A stretch of DNA of 64,000 bases from Oligoflexia bacterium (GCA_024229115.1 JAAEST010000104.1:62001-126000); one strand, 5' to 3'; positions 16,916-25,626 are shown, numbered from the stretch's first letter. Made by a program: numbers and translations. Notes: generated from the sequence alone by a model not told the origin.

Positions 16916-17709
16916 ACGCTCACCTTGGCCTTGATTAATGGATGATGGTTATAATTTAAAAGTTCGATATCTTCGTATTTAAAATCATCAATATCTCTAA
17001 TCTCAGGGTTTAAGCTAAGATGAGGGGGACTATAGTGATCCCTACTTAATTGTGTCTTTACCTGATCGATGTGATCACTATAGATATGGTAGTCACCTAA
17101 GGTATGAACAAAACTTCCTACATGTAGGTCACATACTTGGGCCACCATATGAACAAGAAGGGCATAACTTGCAATATTAAAAGGAACTCCTAGGAAAAGA
17201 TCTGCACTTCTTTGATAAAGCTGAAGGGACAATTCATTTTTATCATTTACATAGAACTGAAAAAAGCTATGACACGGAGGCAGGGCCATGTTTGAAATTT
17301 CCCCCACATTCCATGCACTAACGATATTTCTTCTTGAGTTGGGGTTAGTTTTAAGAGTTTCGATAGCACACTTTAGTTGATCTATTGACTCTCCATTTGG
17401 ACAAACCCAATTTCTCCACTGTTTGCCATAAACTGGTCCGAGATTCCCTGATTCATCTGCCCACTCATTCCAAATTCTTACCCCATTTTCTTTTAGATAT
17501 TCTATATTTGTTGATCCACTAATAAACCAGATCAGCTCATGAACAATTGATTTAAAATGAACTTTCTTTGTCGTCACTAAAGGAAAACCCTCTCGCAAAT
17601 CAAAATGCATTTGAGCACCAAATTTTGATATTGTCCCAGTACCCGTGCGATCTTCCTTTGAAACTCCGTTTTCTAAAACATCTTCTAAAAGTTTATGATA
17701 TTGCTCCAT
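16912..17709 (-). CDS. thyA: Thymidylate synthase
   Basis: 265 residues, the length of E. coli-type ThyA. It converts dUMP to dTMP using methylene-tetrahydrofolate. Clear family signatures: [19 protein letters not shown] near the N-terminus, the catalytic cysteine in [12 protein letters not shown] (about 146), [13 protein letters not shown] for dUMP binding and [17 protein letters not shown] lies before the ATG, 15 nt after a CGATTGAG box. A plasmid copy of thyA is more typical of phages and large elements that need extra thymidine or control host nucleotide pools. Confidence 0.97.
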   Translation of the reverse strand: MEQYHKLLEDVLENGVSKEDRTGTGTISKFGAQMHFDLREGFPLVTTKKVHFKSIVHELIWFISGSTNIEYLKENGVRIWNEWADESGNLGPVYGKQWRNWVCPNGESIDQLKCAIETLKTNPNSRRNIVSAWNVGEISNMALPPCHSFFQFYVNDKNELSLQLYQRSADLFLGVPFNIASYALLVHMVAQVCDLHVGSFVHTLGDYHIYSDHIDQVKTQLSRDHYSPPHLSLNPEIRDIDDFKYEDIELLNYNHHPLIKAKVSV

Positions 17710-17724
17710 ATGACCCCTTTTTTA

Positions 17725-17732
17725 CTCAATCG
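17725..17732 (-). promoter_or_regulatory. CGATTGAG box (thyA)
   Basis: Minus-strand copy 15 nt before the thyA ATG. Confidence 0.6.
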
Positions 17733-17838
17733 TTTTTTTTCTAAATAAGAAAAAAATAAATAAAAGATCATTTTTTAAACAATATTAGTGAAAAAGGACC
17801 AATATATAAGATAAATTATTAAAAAAACGAGGTTTTTA

Positions 17839-17852
17839 AGTATACACTATTT
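17839..17852 (+). promoter_or_regulatory. AGTATACACTATTT operator upstream of 17916 gene
   Basis: The site directly abuts a plus-strand promoter, TTGCAC-17-TAAAAT (17854-17882), for the gene at 17916. Here the motif overlaps the region upstream of -35 rather than supplying the -10. Confidence 0.6.
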
Positions 17853-17915
17853 GTTGCACAGTAATAAAAATCAGTGTAAAATCCTTACAAGGACGCAAAG
17901 AACAAAGGAATTGTA

Positions 17916-18773
17916 ATGTCAGGCAATGGAAACATTGTAAACAAGGAAGTAAAAAAGCTAATTTCGCTCATTGAAAGTGAAGGTTTCAGTATAATCGAAT
18001 CAGATATTAGAAACGGAAAATCTAACACTTCCACATGTTCATATTTAATTTTTGAAAATAAATCAATTAAAGTTCATTCAAGCTTTAAAACTCTTCTTTA
18101 TTTTACAAATCTTCCTGATGAAAGAAGGGCCTTTGATATTTATCCATGTCTTTACTTTAAAGAAGAGGTATTTTTACCTCTCTACATTGAAAACTACTCG
18201 TTTTGCATAACCAGGTTTCAGGTTAATGAAAAAGATGAGAAAACAAATGAACCCTTGGCCAAAGGCACTATTTTAAAATATAAAGATAATTTAGTAAGAC
18301 TAAGCTCTTCAAATAATGATCTCTCAAAATTTTCTTTCTCAAAGTTTGCAAGAATTGAAGTGGGTAAACAAATTCTTTCGGCCAGATTTAAAAAGAGATA
18401 CTTAAGGGCCGATGCCCCGTTAGAATTTTACGACCTAGATGGTTATGATCATAGACTTTTGACGAGTAATTGGAAAAAACTAGAAAGAGCAGCCAATAAA
18501 GATGAGTTTTTAGGAGAAATTAATTTTCTAGAGGCCATCAAAAACTCAATTGAAAATATTTTTCAACTCAATGATTTTAAACTTACTATCAAATACAAAG
18601 AAGGGTATAAAAGTGCTGTGGCATCTGATTGGACTACTCATAAATACGTGAAAGAAGGTAAGCGCTTTCATGGGATTAATAATGCCTTAAGAAGAATGCA
18701 AATCAGAAAAGACCTATCAGAAATCTTTTCTATGTATGTAATGACTCCAGAGGATATTACCCTAGAAATCTAG
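17916..18773 (+). CDS. Unknown protein
   Basis: 285 residues, not recognised; soluble, with a basic C-terminal half (RFKKRYLRADAP, FHGINNALRRMQIRKD) that could bind nucleic acid. GGAAT lies 5 nt before the ATG. It has its own promoter with an AGTATACACTATTT site, and another copy of the site follows its stop codon, in front of the methyltransferase gene. Confidence 0.6.
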   Translation: MSGNGNIVNKEVKKLISLIESEGFSIIESDIRNGKSNTSTCSYLIFENKSIKVHSSFKTLLYFTNLPDERRAFDIYPCLYFKEEVFLPLYIENYSFCITRFQVNEKDEKTNEPLAKGTILKYKDNLVRLSSSNNDLSKFSFSKFARIEVGKQILSARFKKRYLRADAPLEFYDLDGYDHRLLTSNWKKLERAANKDEFLGEINFLEAIKNSIENIFQLNDFKLTIKYKEGYKSAVASDWTTHKYVKEGKRFHGINNALRRMQIRKDLSEIFSMYVMTPEDITLEI

Positions 18774-18778
18774 TATAC

Positions 18779-18792
18779 AGTATACACTATTT
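18779..18792 (+). promoter_or_regulatory. AGTATACACTATTT operator upstream of methyltransferase
   Basis: Site preceded by an extra AGTATAC half at 18772. An extended -10 (TGA-TACAAT) follows and ends 5 nt before the ATG at 18808, so the mRNA is probably leaderless and the site covers the -35 region. Confidence 0.6.
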
Positions 18793-18807
18793 GTGATACA
18801 ATGAGTC

Positions 18808-19707
18808 ATGACTCAATCTATGGCCATTCGAATCTATACTCATGCACTCAAAAATAAGAAAACCTTCCAGATTAAAGAACTCTATGATCTCTTTCCTGAC
18901 AACGCCAAAGAGACCGTAAGAGCAAGGGTATACACTCATCTTGGAGTCCTTTTTGAAAAGGTTTCAAGGGGTGTCTACGTTGTCAAAAGTTCTAGGGGTG
19001 AATCGAGTGCTCTACTAATAAACGGGAATGGGCGTGATCTTAGCATGATCGAAGACGAATCTATCGATGCTATCGTTACGGATCATCCATGGAGTAATGA
19101 AAAGGCCCACAAAGGGACAAATAAAACAATGAGAAGGTATAGTGATTTTCACTATACATTGGAAGACTTTCTTGAAAAATATAGAGTTTTAAAAAAGGGA
19201 TCTTTCCTAGTAGAAAATCTTCCCCAAGAAAGTGAGTCTAATTTTGAGTATCTTTACAAAATTAAAAAAATGGCACAGAGAGCAGGGTTTAAATTTTGGT
19301 GTATGACGATTTGGACTAAGGGAAAACTAATTCATAATACGGGTAGAGTGGCGAAGAATAAAGAGTTTCTCTATTTTTTCACTAAGGGAAATGCCAGAAA
19401 ACTCAGGCCTAATAAAAACACAAGACAGTCCGATTTTATGTCAGGAACTAGCTCCATAGTTCCAGCTCAATTTAACTTTCAACCTCCATCTCCCAAAAAG
19501 AAAGTGCATCCTTCAGAAAAGCCAATTGAACTATTAAAAGAAATTATAAGACTTATCACCAAAGAAGGTGAACTTGTATTAGATCAATTTGCAGGAAGTG
19601 CCAATATTATTGAAGCCTGCTTGGAAACAAATCGAAACTGTATCGCAATTGAATTAGATGAGAAATATGTAAGGAATAAGTATATAGAGCTAAAAGAAGT
19701 GATCTAA
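18808..19707 (+). CDS. N6/N4-type DNA methyltransferase with winged-helix N-terminus
   Basis: 299 residues. An N-terminal HTH-like domain (FQIKELYDLFPDNAKETVR, about 20-38) precedes a beta-class methyltransferase: the catalytic motif comes first (IVTDHPWSN, about 90), and the SAM-binding motif VLDQFAGSANIIEAC is C-terminal, ending in AIELDEKYV. The catalytic motif is DHPW rather than the usual DPPW/Y, so activity is likely but not certain. It probably methylates adenine or N4-cytosine in element DNA. It stands alone, with no restriction enzyme beside it. Confidence 0.8.
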   Translation: MTQSMAIRIYTHALKNKKTFQIKELYDLFPDNAKETVRARVYTHLGVLFEKVSRGVYVVKSSRGESSALLINGNGRDLSMIEDESIDAIVTDHPWSNEKAHKGTNKTMRRYSDFHYTLEDFLEKYRVLKKGSFLVENLPQESESNFEYLYKIKKMAQRAGFKFWCMTIWTKGKLIHNTGRVAKNKEFLYFFTKGNARKLRPNKNTRQSDFMSGTSSIVPAQFNFQPPSPKKKVHPSEKPIELLKEIIRLITKEGELVLDQFAGSANIIEACLETNRNCIAIELDEKYVRNKYIELKEVI

Positions 19708-19709
19708 TA

Positions 19710-20594
19710 TTAAAGAAGCGTTCTTAAGAACTTCACCTTAAGATCATCCTTAATCTTTTTACTAAATGAAATTCTATACATCTGCCTAGTTAAAGAACAG
19801 GATTCATGTTCACTTAATTTTTCTTCGTTTACAACTTTTTTAAATAATGAATCATCAACTCTACTAAATACCTCATCCCAAACTTTTCTTTGTTGAGATT
19901 CACTAAAGGGATACTTCTTTATAGTTCTTCCACTAAAGTGATAACTTATACCTCTTGCAAGTAGATCGGCGTAGAGTTTCTTTTCTTTATAAGAAATTTT
20001 ATTCATTGCTGCGTAAAATACTTTGGGAATATTTCCTTTATATTTAGGCCCATGAGCAAGAACTAGACAGGCCTCAAAATCTTTCATTGATAGATTATAT
20101 CTAATTCTAGAAAGAGTAAGCATTTCATGATCTTTTAAAAGTCTTACTCCCGAGTGCATAATTTGATCCAAATCCTTATATTCTTTTTTTAGTCTCACTC
20201 GATCATCTTTTTCTAGATTCATCATAACAAGATTTAAAAACTCTGCCCCAGGGAGGTTACTATTTTGAGCGATCTCAACGATATTTCTTTTACTAGGTGA
20301 ATTAATAACAAGAATGAGCTTAATTAAAATGAAAACAACCAGTGTATTTACACAAAGATTAATCTTTTTTAATAGTCCAAACCTGTCCCCAAGTTTTTTA
20401 TTTTGACCTATAAGACTAGATTTATCGATGAGTACATCTCTTTGAATAATATTACTTAGCTCTTCAGGAGACGAGGGTGCTTCAACAGAGCGTTCATTTT
20501 GCTCACTAATTAGACCAAACTCTTTATTGCATTCATCACAAAAACGTCCAGAAGTTACAGTATTATCACAATTTAAGTTATTGCAAAAATTCAT
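19710..20594 (-). CDS. Membrane protein with N-terminal zinc ribbon
   Basis: 294 residues. Four cysteines at the N-terminus (CNNLNCDN and CDECNKEF) form a probable zinc ribbon facing the cytoplasm. One hydrophobic segment (about 98-112, NTLVVFILIKLILVI) is followed by a long helical domain. Unknown function. The ATG overlaps the stop of the upstream membrane gene by 4 nt, so the two proteins likely work together. It is convergent with the methyltransferase gene. Confidence 0.55.
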   Translation of the reverse strand: MNFCNNLNCDNTVTSGRFCDECNKEFGLISEQNERSVEAPSSPEELSNIIQRDVLIDKSSLIGQNKKLGDRFGLLKKINLCVNTLVVFILIKLILVINSPSKRNIVEIAQNSNLPGAEFLNLVMMNLEKDDRVRLKKEYKDLDQIMHSGVRLLKDHEMLTLSRIRYNLSMKDFEACLVLAHGPKYKGNIPKVFYAAMNKISYKEKKLYADLLARGISYHFSGRTIKKYPFSESQQRKVWDEVFSRVDDSLFKKVVNEEKLSEHESCSLTRQMYRISFSKKIKDDLKVKFLRTLL

Positions 20595-21436
20595 GGCTTC
20601 TTCCTAATCGGGATAGTAAGATGTACGAGTAAATCATAATGTTTTTCAATAAGAAACATTATATAGGCCACACTAATAAAAGGGATTAGAGCGAGTCTTG
20701 GCACAAAAGAAAACAACACAAGACCTAGCCCAATAATAACAAATTTCCAAGAAAGAACATTAACTCTCATTAAATCTTTTGTATTAAACATGAAAGCAAA
20801 CATACTTATGAGTATTAGATCTCCTGCTCCGATTAAAATTCCTGCCTTGGTGATAAAGTGTTCCATTACAAAACAAATAGTCAGAGATAAGTAAAATCTT
20901 AAGAGTATTTTCTTGTGACTTCTATTTTGAAAAAAGAAGTTATAGACAAATAATATAGTTGTAACCCCAATGGCCAAATAAATATTGATCGTTAAAGTTT
21001 TAATATCGATTATAGAAACATAGAGAAGAAATGGAATCATTAAAACTTCTAAAAAAAGTTGGGCCTTTGTGTTGTAATTTTCTACAAAACTCTCTCGGGC
21101 ACCTTTCCAATCAGTTCCGTCAATCTTTGCTTTTGCAAAAATCATATACATAAACATAAAGAAATTCACAAAAGGAATAAAGAAAAGAAGGAAAGTTCCA
21201 CCCCCAAGCTTTAGATCACTAGCCCTTTTAAATAGGATATGCATTCTGAGTATCCCAATAACAATAAAAGTTATAATAATGGCAAAGGTAGCTGTCTGTT
21301 GGGCCTGAGACCCCTGAAACATTAATATAGCAGGCTTAAGTGCCTTAGAGAGTATGCCGAAAAGAAAGGTGTAGCCTAGGTATGAAATAATAAAATCAGA
21401 CCTCGTCATAGGTGTATTAGACACCATCTTTTCCAC
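20591..21436 (-). CDS. Multi-pass membrane protein (DUF805-like N-terminal half)
   Basis: 281 residues with about seven hydrophobic segments. The first half (MTRSDFIISYLGYTF, then MHILFKRASDLKLGG and FIPFVNFFMFMYMIF) resembles DUF805-type membrane proteins. The start is uncertain: GTG at 21436, ATG at 21427 and ATG at 21409 are all in frame, and none has a strong ribosome-binding site. The gene overlaps the upstream small gene by about 20 nt and the downstream zinc-ribbon membrane gene by 4 nt. Confidence 0.5.
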   Translation of the reverse strand: MEKMVSNTPMTRSDFIISYLGYTFLFGILSKALKPAILMFQGSQAQQTATFAIIITFIVIGILRMHILFKRASDLKLGGGTFLLFFIPFVNFFMFMYMIFAKAKIDGTDWKGARESFVENYNTKAQLFLEVLMIPFLLYVSIIDIKTLTINIYLAIGVTTILFVYNFFFQNRSHKKILLRFYLSLTICFVMEHFITKAGILIGAGDLILISMFAFMFNTKDLMRVNVLSWKFVIIGLGLVLFSFVPRLALIPFISVAYIMFLIEKHYDLLVHLTIPIRKKP

Positions 21437-21653
21437 AAAATTTAAATGTTCTCACACTGGCCTTATCAATCATAACAGGTCTCCCCCCTTGATTACTCCA
21501 TGTATTGCAGTAATAAACACTTTCGTCTTCATCATATACTTCATACTTATTAACAATGCTTTCTTCACTAGACACTTGAGATCTACTGTTATTGAGATCT
21601 CTAACGGTTATAACCCCGTAGACCTTTTTGTTAAACTTTTGAGAAGGTGTCAT
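21417..21653 (-). CDS. Small unknown protein
   Basis: 78 residues, not recognised. The sequence alternates in a beta-rich way (KKVYGVITVRDLNNSR, ESVYYCNTWSNQ) and suggests a small barrel. The ribosome-binding site is weak. It overlaps the following membrane-protein gene and may be coupled to it. Confidence 0.45.
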   Translation of the reverse strand: MTPSQKFNKKVYGVITVRDLNNSRSQVSSEESIVNKYEVYDEDESVYYCNTWSNQGGRPVMIDKASVRTFKFCGKDGV

Positions 21654-21684
21654 ATGTATCCAAATTTAAATATATATAACTATT

Positions 21685-21852
21685 TTATAAGTAATCCTTC
21701 TCTATCTCAATAAAGCAATTAGTTCTTTTCCAGTCTCCATACATTGGAGAAATCTTCACAACACTATGACCCGTCCATTTTAGGGCCATATCATAGGAGT
21801 AGAAGTGCTGATTCACTCTTCCACAAGGCCCAACGAACTGATAGAAGCGCAC
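21685..21852 (-). CDS. Possible small protein starting at GTG
   Basis: 55 residues if it starts at the GTG at 21852, just after the stop of the membrane zinc-ribbon gene. The frame is open further upstream, but that part overlaps the real zinc-ribbon gene in another frame and looks non-coding. The retained part (RFYQFVGPCGRVNQHFY and on) has credible composition. No clear ribosome-binding site, so moderate doubt. Confidence 0.35.
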   Translation of the reverse strand: MRFYQFVGPCGRVNQHFYSYDMALKWTGHSVVKISPMYGDWKRTNCFIEIEKDYL

Positions 21853-21859
21853 CTTTTTC

Positions 21860-22018
21860 TTAGGTTTGAACTGCCCCACAATATGGGCAAATAGATGCAT
21901 AATGAATCTTTTTGCCACATTTAGAGCATACCTTATTCTTGTAAACATGGATCACCTCTAGCTTAAGATTTCTTAATATTAGAAAAATAAGCACCATTGT
22001 TACTGTTATTTTAACCAT
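21860..22018 (-). CDS. 52-residue membrane-anchored zinc-ribbon protein
   Basis: Starts MVKITVTMVLIFLIL, a single membrane helix, followed by VCSKCGKKIHYASICPYCG, a clear four-cysteine zinc ribbon, and ends AVQT. The ATG overlaps the preceding stop codon by 8 nt (ATGGTTAA), the same coupling seen for other small genes here. It overlaps a longer but less convincing frame starting at 21948. It may sense or recruit partners at the inner membrane. Confidence 0.65.
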   Translation of the reverse strand: MVKITVTMVLIFLILRNLKLEVIHVYKNKVCSKCGKKIHYASICPYCGAVQT

Positions 22019-22295
22019 TACTCTTTTCGTCCTTGTTCATCACATGCAATTTAATAACGCCTTCAAGCTTCTTTGATGGCCTATCAAGGAGATTTTTAAG
22101 AGAACTCGTAGTGTCACTTAATCTATCGATATATCTTTTATCAAGCGGAGCAATATTTGTTTTAAAAACCTCGGACCAAATCTCACAGTCACTTTCATAT
22201 TTGCAATCTTTATGAGGACAAGTCCTATTTAGATAAGGGCATTTCTCGTTCTTAGGCGTAACAACTCCACACTTTAACTTATTCGACTTATTCAC
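22011..22295 (-). CDS. Cysteine-rich small protein
   Basis: 94 residues with six cysteines in the first 40 (CGV, CPYLNRTCPHKDCKYESDC), a possible metal-binding cluster, and a helical C-terminus. It probably starts at a GTG overlapping the upstream stop (GTGA). Not recognised. It lies inside a tightly packed run of overlapping small genes. Confidence 0.5.
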   Translation of the reverse strand: MNKSNKLKCGVVTPKNEKCPYLNRTCPHKDCKYESDCEIWSEVFKTNIAPLDKRYIDRLSDTTSSLKNLLDRPSKKLEGVIKLHVMNKDEKSNG

Positions 22296-22756
22296 TTTAA
22301 GTTATTCGATATCAAATCGCTTTTATTAGGTATGCCATGTAAGAGTGCTCCCCAGTCAAAAGCTCCAAGCTTTTTACACCCACCCTTAAGGACGACTCCC
22401 CATTTTTGGATATCTTCAGGAACAAAATCGAGAATACTTAAGCGCTTCTTAAAATTAATTGGCCTAGTAAAATAAGTAATATTTTTAAATTCTAAAAATC
22501 CAACAACCTGTTCGGTCTCACATTTTTCGCCCAGAACTCTCTTTGATACCCTAGCTATCGTCGCTACAGCTACGATGTGTCCAAAGTATCTAGAGTTCTT
22601 TCCACCCACATAAAAACATACTCTTTCCCCTTCTATAAAAAGAAGTTTATTTCTCGTATTTTTATATATTGGATAATAGTTATTATTTAATCTTTCCTTG
22701 ATTACTTCGAAAGAACATCTTTTAAGCTTACTTGCATTAGTCACTAATATGTACAT
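22292..22756 (-). CDS. Unknown protein, possibly PUA/EVE-like
   Basis: 154 residues. A series of strands (KLLFIEGERVCFYVGG, YFGHIVAVATIARVSK, VVGFLEFKNITYF) and a C-terminal region recall EVE/ASCH-type PUA-like domains that bind modified bases in DNA or RNA. This is only a fold impression. If right, it would fit an element with several DNA methyltransferases. Its start is directly adjacent to the upstream stop codon. Confidence 0.4.
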   Translation of the reverse strand: MYILVTNASKLKRCSFEVIKERLNNNYYPIYKNTRNKLLFIEGERVCFYVGGKNSRYFGHIVAVATIARVSKRVLGEKCETEQVVGFLEFKNITYFTRPINFKKRLSILDFVPEDIQKWGVVLKGGCKKLGAFDWGALLHGIPNKSDLISNNLK

Positions 22757-23128
22757 TTAAACTTCTCCGTTTTTCTTTCTCTCGTTATAGCCCTGACAGA
22801 CTTCATTGTTGCATTCAATACATCTAGATTGATAACGATTTCCTTTTTTATAAAAACACTCTATCTTTTTATAAATAAAGCAATTGCTACATTTTTGAGT
22901 TATCTTTTTCCACTTCGCTCCAGTACCCCAGTGTTCTCTGAAACGAGCTTTTATACTTGCCATACTTTTAGCGCTAAAATAATCAGGAGACTCATCGTAG
23001 TAAGAAAGAGCAAAAATATCTAGGGAAGGTACTTCGATTATGTAAGCGTATCTAAATCCCATACTTTCTGGCTCTATAAGCTCTTCTCGAATATGTTCTT
23101 CTGTTCCAATCGGAAATAACTTATTCAT
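22757..23128 (-). CDS. Small protein with C-terminal four-cysteine zinc motif
   Basis: 123 residues starting MNKLFPIGTEEH. The ATG at 23128 is chosen because GGATGAGG precedes it and because it overlaps the stop of the upstream gene by 8 nt (ATGAATAA). A central region (GFRYAYIIEVPSLDIFALSY) is followed by CSNCFIYKKIECFY and CIECNNEVC. The cysteine arrangement resembles zinc modules of HNH-type proteins, but no HNH residues are visible. Confidence 0.55.
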   Translation of the reverse strand: MNKLFPIGTEEHIREELIEPESMGFRYAYIIEVPSLDIFALSYYDESPDYFSAKSMASIKARFREHWGTGAKWKKITQKCSNCFIYKKIECFYKKGNRYQSRCIECNNEVCQGYNERKKNGEV

Positions 23129-23282
23129 CCTCATCCTTTTTTTCAAAGTTAGCACAATTATTTGGAGCACTGAGTTCGGCAAGTGTTTCAACGCCTTGTC
23201 AATCTTCCACAACACACCAAATATCAGCTTCCTGATTTCCCCCGTAGCATCTTAAGTGGACACAATTATCGCAAGTTTTCAT
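23121..23282 (-). pseudogene. Small cysteine-rich gene with an in-frame TGA
   Basis: An ATG at 23282 with a strong AGGAGAGAG site starts a frame of 27 codons (MKTCDNCVHLRCYGG..., ending VVED), then TGA at 23199-23201. The same frame continues for 25 codons with good coding character (QGVETLAELSAPNNCANFE and KKDEDE) to TAA at 23121. Cysteines occur on both sides of the TGA. The distal stop overlaps the next gene's ATG in the usual ATGnnTAA way. Either TGG became TGA, or the UGA is read through. Confidence 0.6.
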
Positions 23283-23290
23283 ACTCTCTC

Positions 23291-24649
23291 CTAACTGGCC
23301 TTTTTTATAGTATTTTGCCTTCTAAGTTCTTTAATGTGATAGGCTAAAAGATTCGCTATTAAGTAAGCATGGGAATAAAGTATTGATTGCCCAAGACCCT
23401 CATGGGCCGTTGTAGCAGCGATCTCTTTTACTAGATGAGGAGGAATGCCCTTAATGAGAGCATGTTCACGAGGCGAAAAGAGTCTCACTTCTTCTTGGTT
23501 TTCTGGATTAAGATAATGAGGATTAGAGACCTGTCTTTTAGTGTAATTTCTTGGGATCACATTTACAAACTCATCCCTTCCTGTAACAAAATTACACTTA
23601 AAACCACGACCCGCTTTTTTATTAATCTCCTCTCTTTTCTTAAAACATTGTGAAGAAAAATAACTACTCTCTCCCTCCTTAATAACATCTGAAATTCTTC
23701 TAAATCTTTTTTCAATCTTAATGTTATTTAAAGAATCAAGAGAAAATCCTTTTGATACATTTTTAGAGATTGCTACAAACCAATATCTTTTTCTTTTTTC
23801 TAGAGCATTTGAATGTGTGTGATCTAGAGTAGTTTCAAAAACTTCATATCCAAGTCTTCTTAATTCTGATTTGAAAAGAATATATGTAGCAGAGTCTTTT
23901 GCTTGAACGACATTTTCGGAAATAATTATTGAGGGATTTGATTTATAAATTACCTTCATTGCCCCAAAGATGGCCGTAGCGTCACTACTATGCTCTTCTG
24001 CCTTTTTAATGGCGTTTTTTGTTTTTCCCTGTGGCGAGTGCCCAGTGCAAGGAAGTGATAATGAGAGGATATCTATTGTTGGGATCTCTTCTGGATTGCA
24101 CTCTTCGATCTTTCCTTGAAAGATTTTAGTATTTGCTCCGAGGTATTCATTATTCTTATTCGCCACCTGTAGGTACTTAGTTTCAAGCTCCATGGCTAAA
24201 TCTAGTGTAGAGTCAATATTTGAATCCTCAAGGGATTTAGAAATTGCATGAGCACTTACCCCTATCCCATAACAAAGGGCACCTTCTGAGAGCTTTTCTT
24301 TAGAAAGAAGTCTTTTTTCACGATCTTTTAGGGCCATTCCTTCGTGGTGAAGCTTTATTGTAATTACTCCATTGTCTATTTTTGCCGTGACAAGGTCATT
24401 CACACTATAGAGTTTATCTAGCCATTTTCCACATAAATCAATTATAGGTAGGCTCTGACCATTTCTTGATTTACCAGATACCTTATACTTTCCTTCAGGA
24501 TCGCTTTTTAAGATAATTGAAGAACCACTAACTACTCTAGAATAAGACTCGCCTTTAACAAATCCATTTGATCCTAGCTTTACTCCCTCAACCCAAAGTC
24601 TAGGGCCCTTAGAGCTAGAAATAATTTTAGTATTAATAATCTCACTCAT
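23291..24649 (-). CDS. C5-cytosine DNA methyltransferase with extra N-terminal domain
   Basis: 452 residues. The catalytic loop is SLPCTGHSPQGK (PC motif IV, about residue 200), with ENVVQAKD as motif VI, RKRYWFVAIS as motif VIII, and a C-terminal region with GLGQSILYSHA as motif X. These define 5-methylcytosine methyltransferases. The first ~150 residues look like an added beta-rich domain and SAM motif I is weak, so the enzyme is divergent. AGGAGAG precedes the ATG. No restriction partner is nearby, so it is an orphan modifier. Confidence 0.8.
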   Translation of the reverse strand: MSEIINTKIISSSKGPRLWVEGVKLGSNGFVKGESYSRVVSGSSIILKSDPEGKYKVSGKSRNGQSLPIIDLCGKWLDKLYSVNDLVTAKIDNGVITIKLHHEGMALKDREKRLLSKEKLSEGALCYGIGVSAHAISKSLEDSNIDSTLDLAMELETKYLQVANKNNEYLGANTKIFQGKIEECNPEEIPTIDILSLSLPCTGHSPQGKTKNAIKKAEEHSSDATAIFGAMKVIYKSNPSIIISENVVQAKDSATYILFKSELRRLGYEVFETTLDHTHSNALEKRKRYWFVAISKNVSKGFSLDSLNNIKIEKRFRRISDVIKEGESSYFSSQCFKKREEINKKAGRGFKCNFVTGRDEFVNVIPRNYTKRQVSNPHYLNPENQEEVRLFSPREHALIKGIPPHLVKEIAATTAHEGLGQSILYSHAYLIANLLAYHIKELRRQNTIKKAS

Positions 24650-24670
24650 ATACTCTCCTATAGTTTAAAT

Positions 24671-24931
24671 TTAAGATACTTTGCCCCAACCCAACACATC
24701 TTCTCTAAAGCTATTTAGAGGGGTTTTACCCTCACAAATAACCCTTTTTTCTTCTTTTTCACTATGGGTAATACCTTTTTCAAGCTCTGCGTGCTCTAGC
24801 CAACCACACCCTATTTCAACACCTTCTATAAAAGCTTCCCTTTCCTTTTCAGTGTCAAAAAAGTGAGTATCCCAACTCTCCATTGATTCACCATAGGCGA
24901 TAGTTACGTAATATTTTTTATTGTTTCCCAT
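24671..24931 (-). CDS. Small unknown protein
   Basis: 86 residues, not recognised; KKYYVTIAYGESMESWDTHFF at the start suggests a beta-sheet edge, followed by an acidic helical segment. It overlaps the upstream gene by 14 nt, so it belongs to the operon leading into the C5-methyltransferase. Confidence 0.5.
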   Translation of the reverse strand: MGNNKKYYVTIAYGESMESWDTHFFDTEKEREAFIEGVEIGCGWLEHAELEKGITHSEKEEKRVICEGKTPLNSFREDVLGWGKVS

Positions 24932-25331
24932 AGCGAATCTCTCCCCTTGATTCTAGGACTTTCAAGGTGGCTATTAAACATGCGTCAACGAGCGAGCTAG
25001 TACTAACACCCATCGAAACAATAGGTTTATGAGGATGGCTTTTAAAGTCACTTAGTTCAACTACACTTTGAGAATCACCCTGTTCAAGGTGAGTAACAAT
25101 TACATTCAAGTCTCTCCATAGGGAAGAGAGTTTATTCATGCAAAGATATTCTTTTTTAAGTTTTTCGATATGCTCTTTATTTTGACTAGTATTTGTAAAA
25201 TTAAAATTATTATTTCTATTCTCGTATATTGCAATTTTAACCAGTGAATCTTCTAAATTTTTCTTTTGTTCCATCTCTTTTTTTGCATCGAATGCCTTAT
25301 CAAACCATTTACTATACTTCTCGTTACTCAT
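24918..25331 (-). CDS. Unknown helical protein
   Basis: 137 residues, not recognised. Lysine- and glutamate-rich helices fill the first two thirds; the end (SSLVDACLIATLKVLESRGE) is a hydrophobic helix. AGGAG lies before the ATG. It is cotranscribed with its neighbours. Confidence 0.5.
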   Translation of the reverse strand: MSNEKYSKWFDKAFDAKKEMEQKKNLEDSLVKIAIYENRNNNFNFTNTSQNKEHIEKLKKEYLCMNKLSSLWRDLNVIVTHLEQGDSQSVVELSDFKSHPHKPIVSMGVSTSSLVDACLIATLKVLESRGEIRYGKQ

Positions 25332-25352
25332 TGGTTACTCCTCTAGTTAATT

Positions 25353-25562
25353 TTAATAGAGATTGTGTTTGATAATATGTGGGATTTGATTTTTAAAATC
25401 TTTTTCAAAATCAGAATCTTCGCAAAGAAGCTCTTCTTTGTTTTCTTTTTTTAGTTCATCTATTAGGGTCTTCTTCTCCTTTTCTGCCTTAGCCTTTGAA
25501 GTAAAGAAATCTCTAATAGATAATTCCTCATTTGTTAATTCGTAGACATACTTTCTAGACAT
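25353..25562 (-). CDS. Small charged protein heading the C5-methyltransferase operon
   Basis: 69 residues, very rich in Lys and Glu (AKAEKEKKTLIDELKKENKEE), probably a single long helix. Not recognised. AAAAAGGG lies before the ATG. It is the first gene after an AGTATACACTATTT promoter, with about 58 nt of leader. Confidence 0.5.
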   Translation of the reverse strand: MSRKYVYELTNEELSIRDFFTSKAKAEKEKKTLIDELKKENKEELLCEDSDFEKDFKNQIPHIIKHNLY

Positions 25563-25626
25563 ATAGACCCTTTTTTATGAAAATAACAAAGTGAACTATA
25601 AGAACGTGAACATTTACTCTTTAAAC

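Noticed and set aside
21853-21948. Upstream extension of the 21685 frame
   Set aside because: It overlaps a clear zinc-ribbon gene (21860-22018) in another frame whose cysteine pairs and coupling overlap are convincing.
23199-23201. General recoding of UGA as Trp on this element
   Set aside because: Several intact genes end in TGA at their natural length, for example thyA and the FtsK-nuclease gene, so a genome-wide change of code is unlikely.
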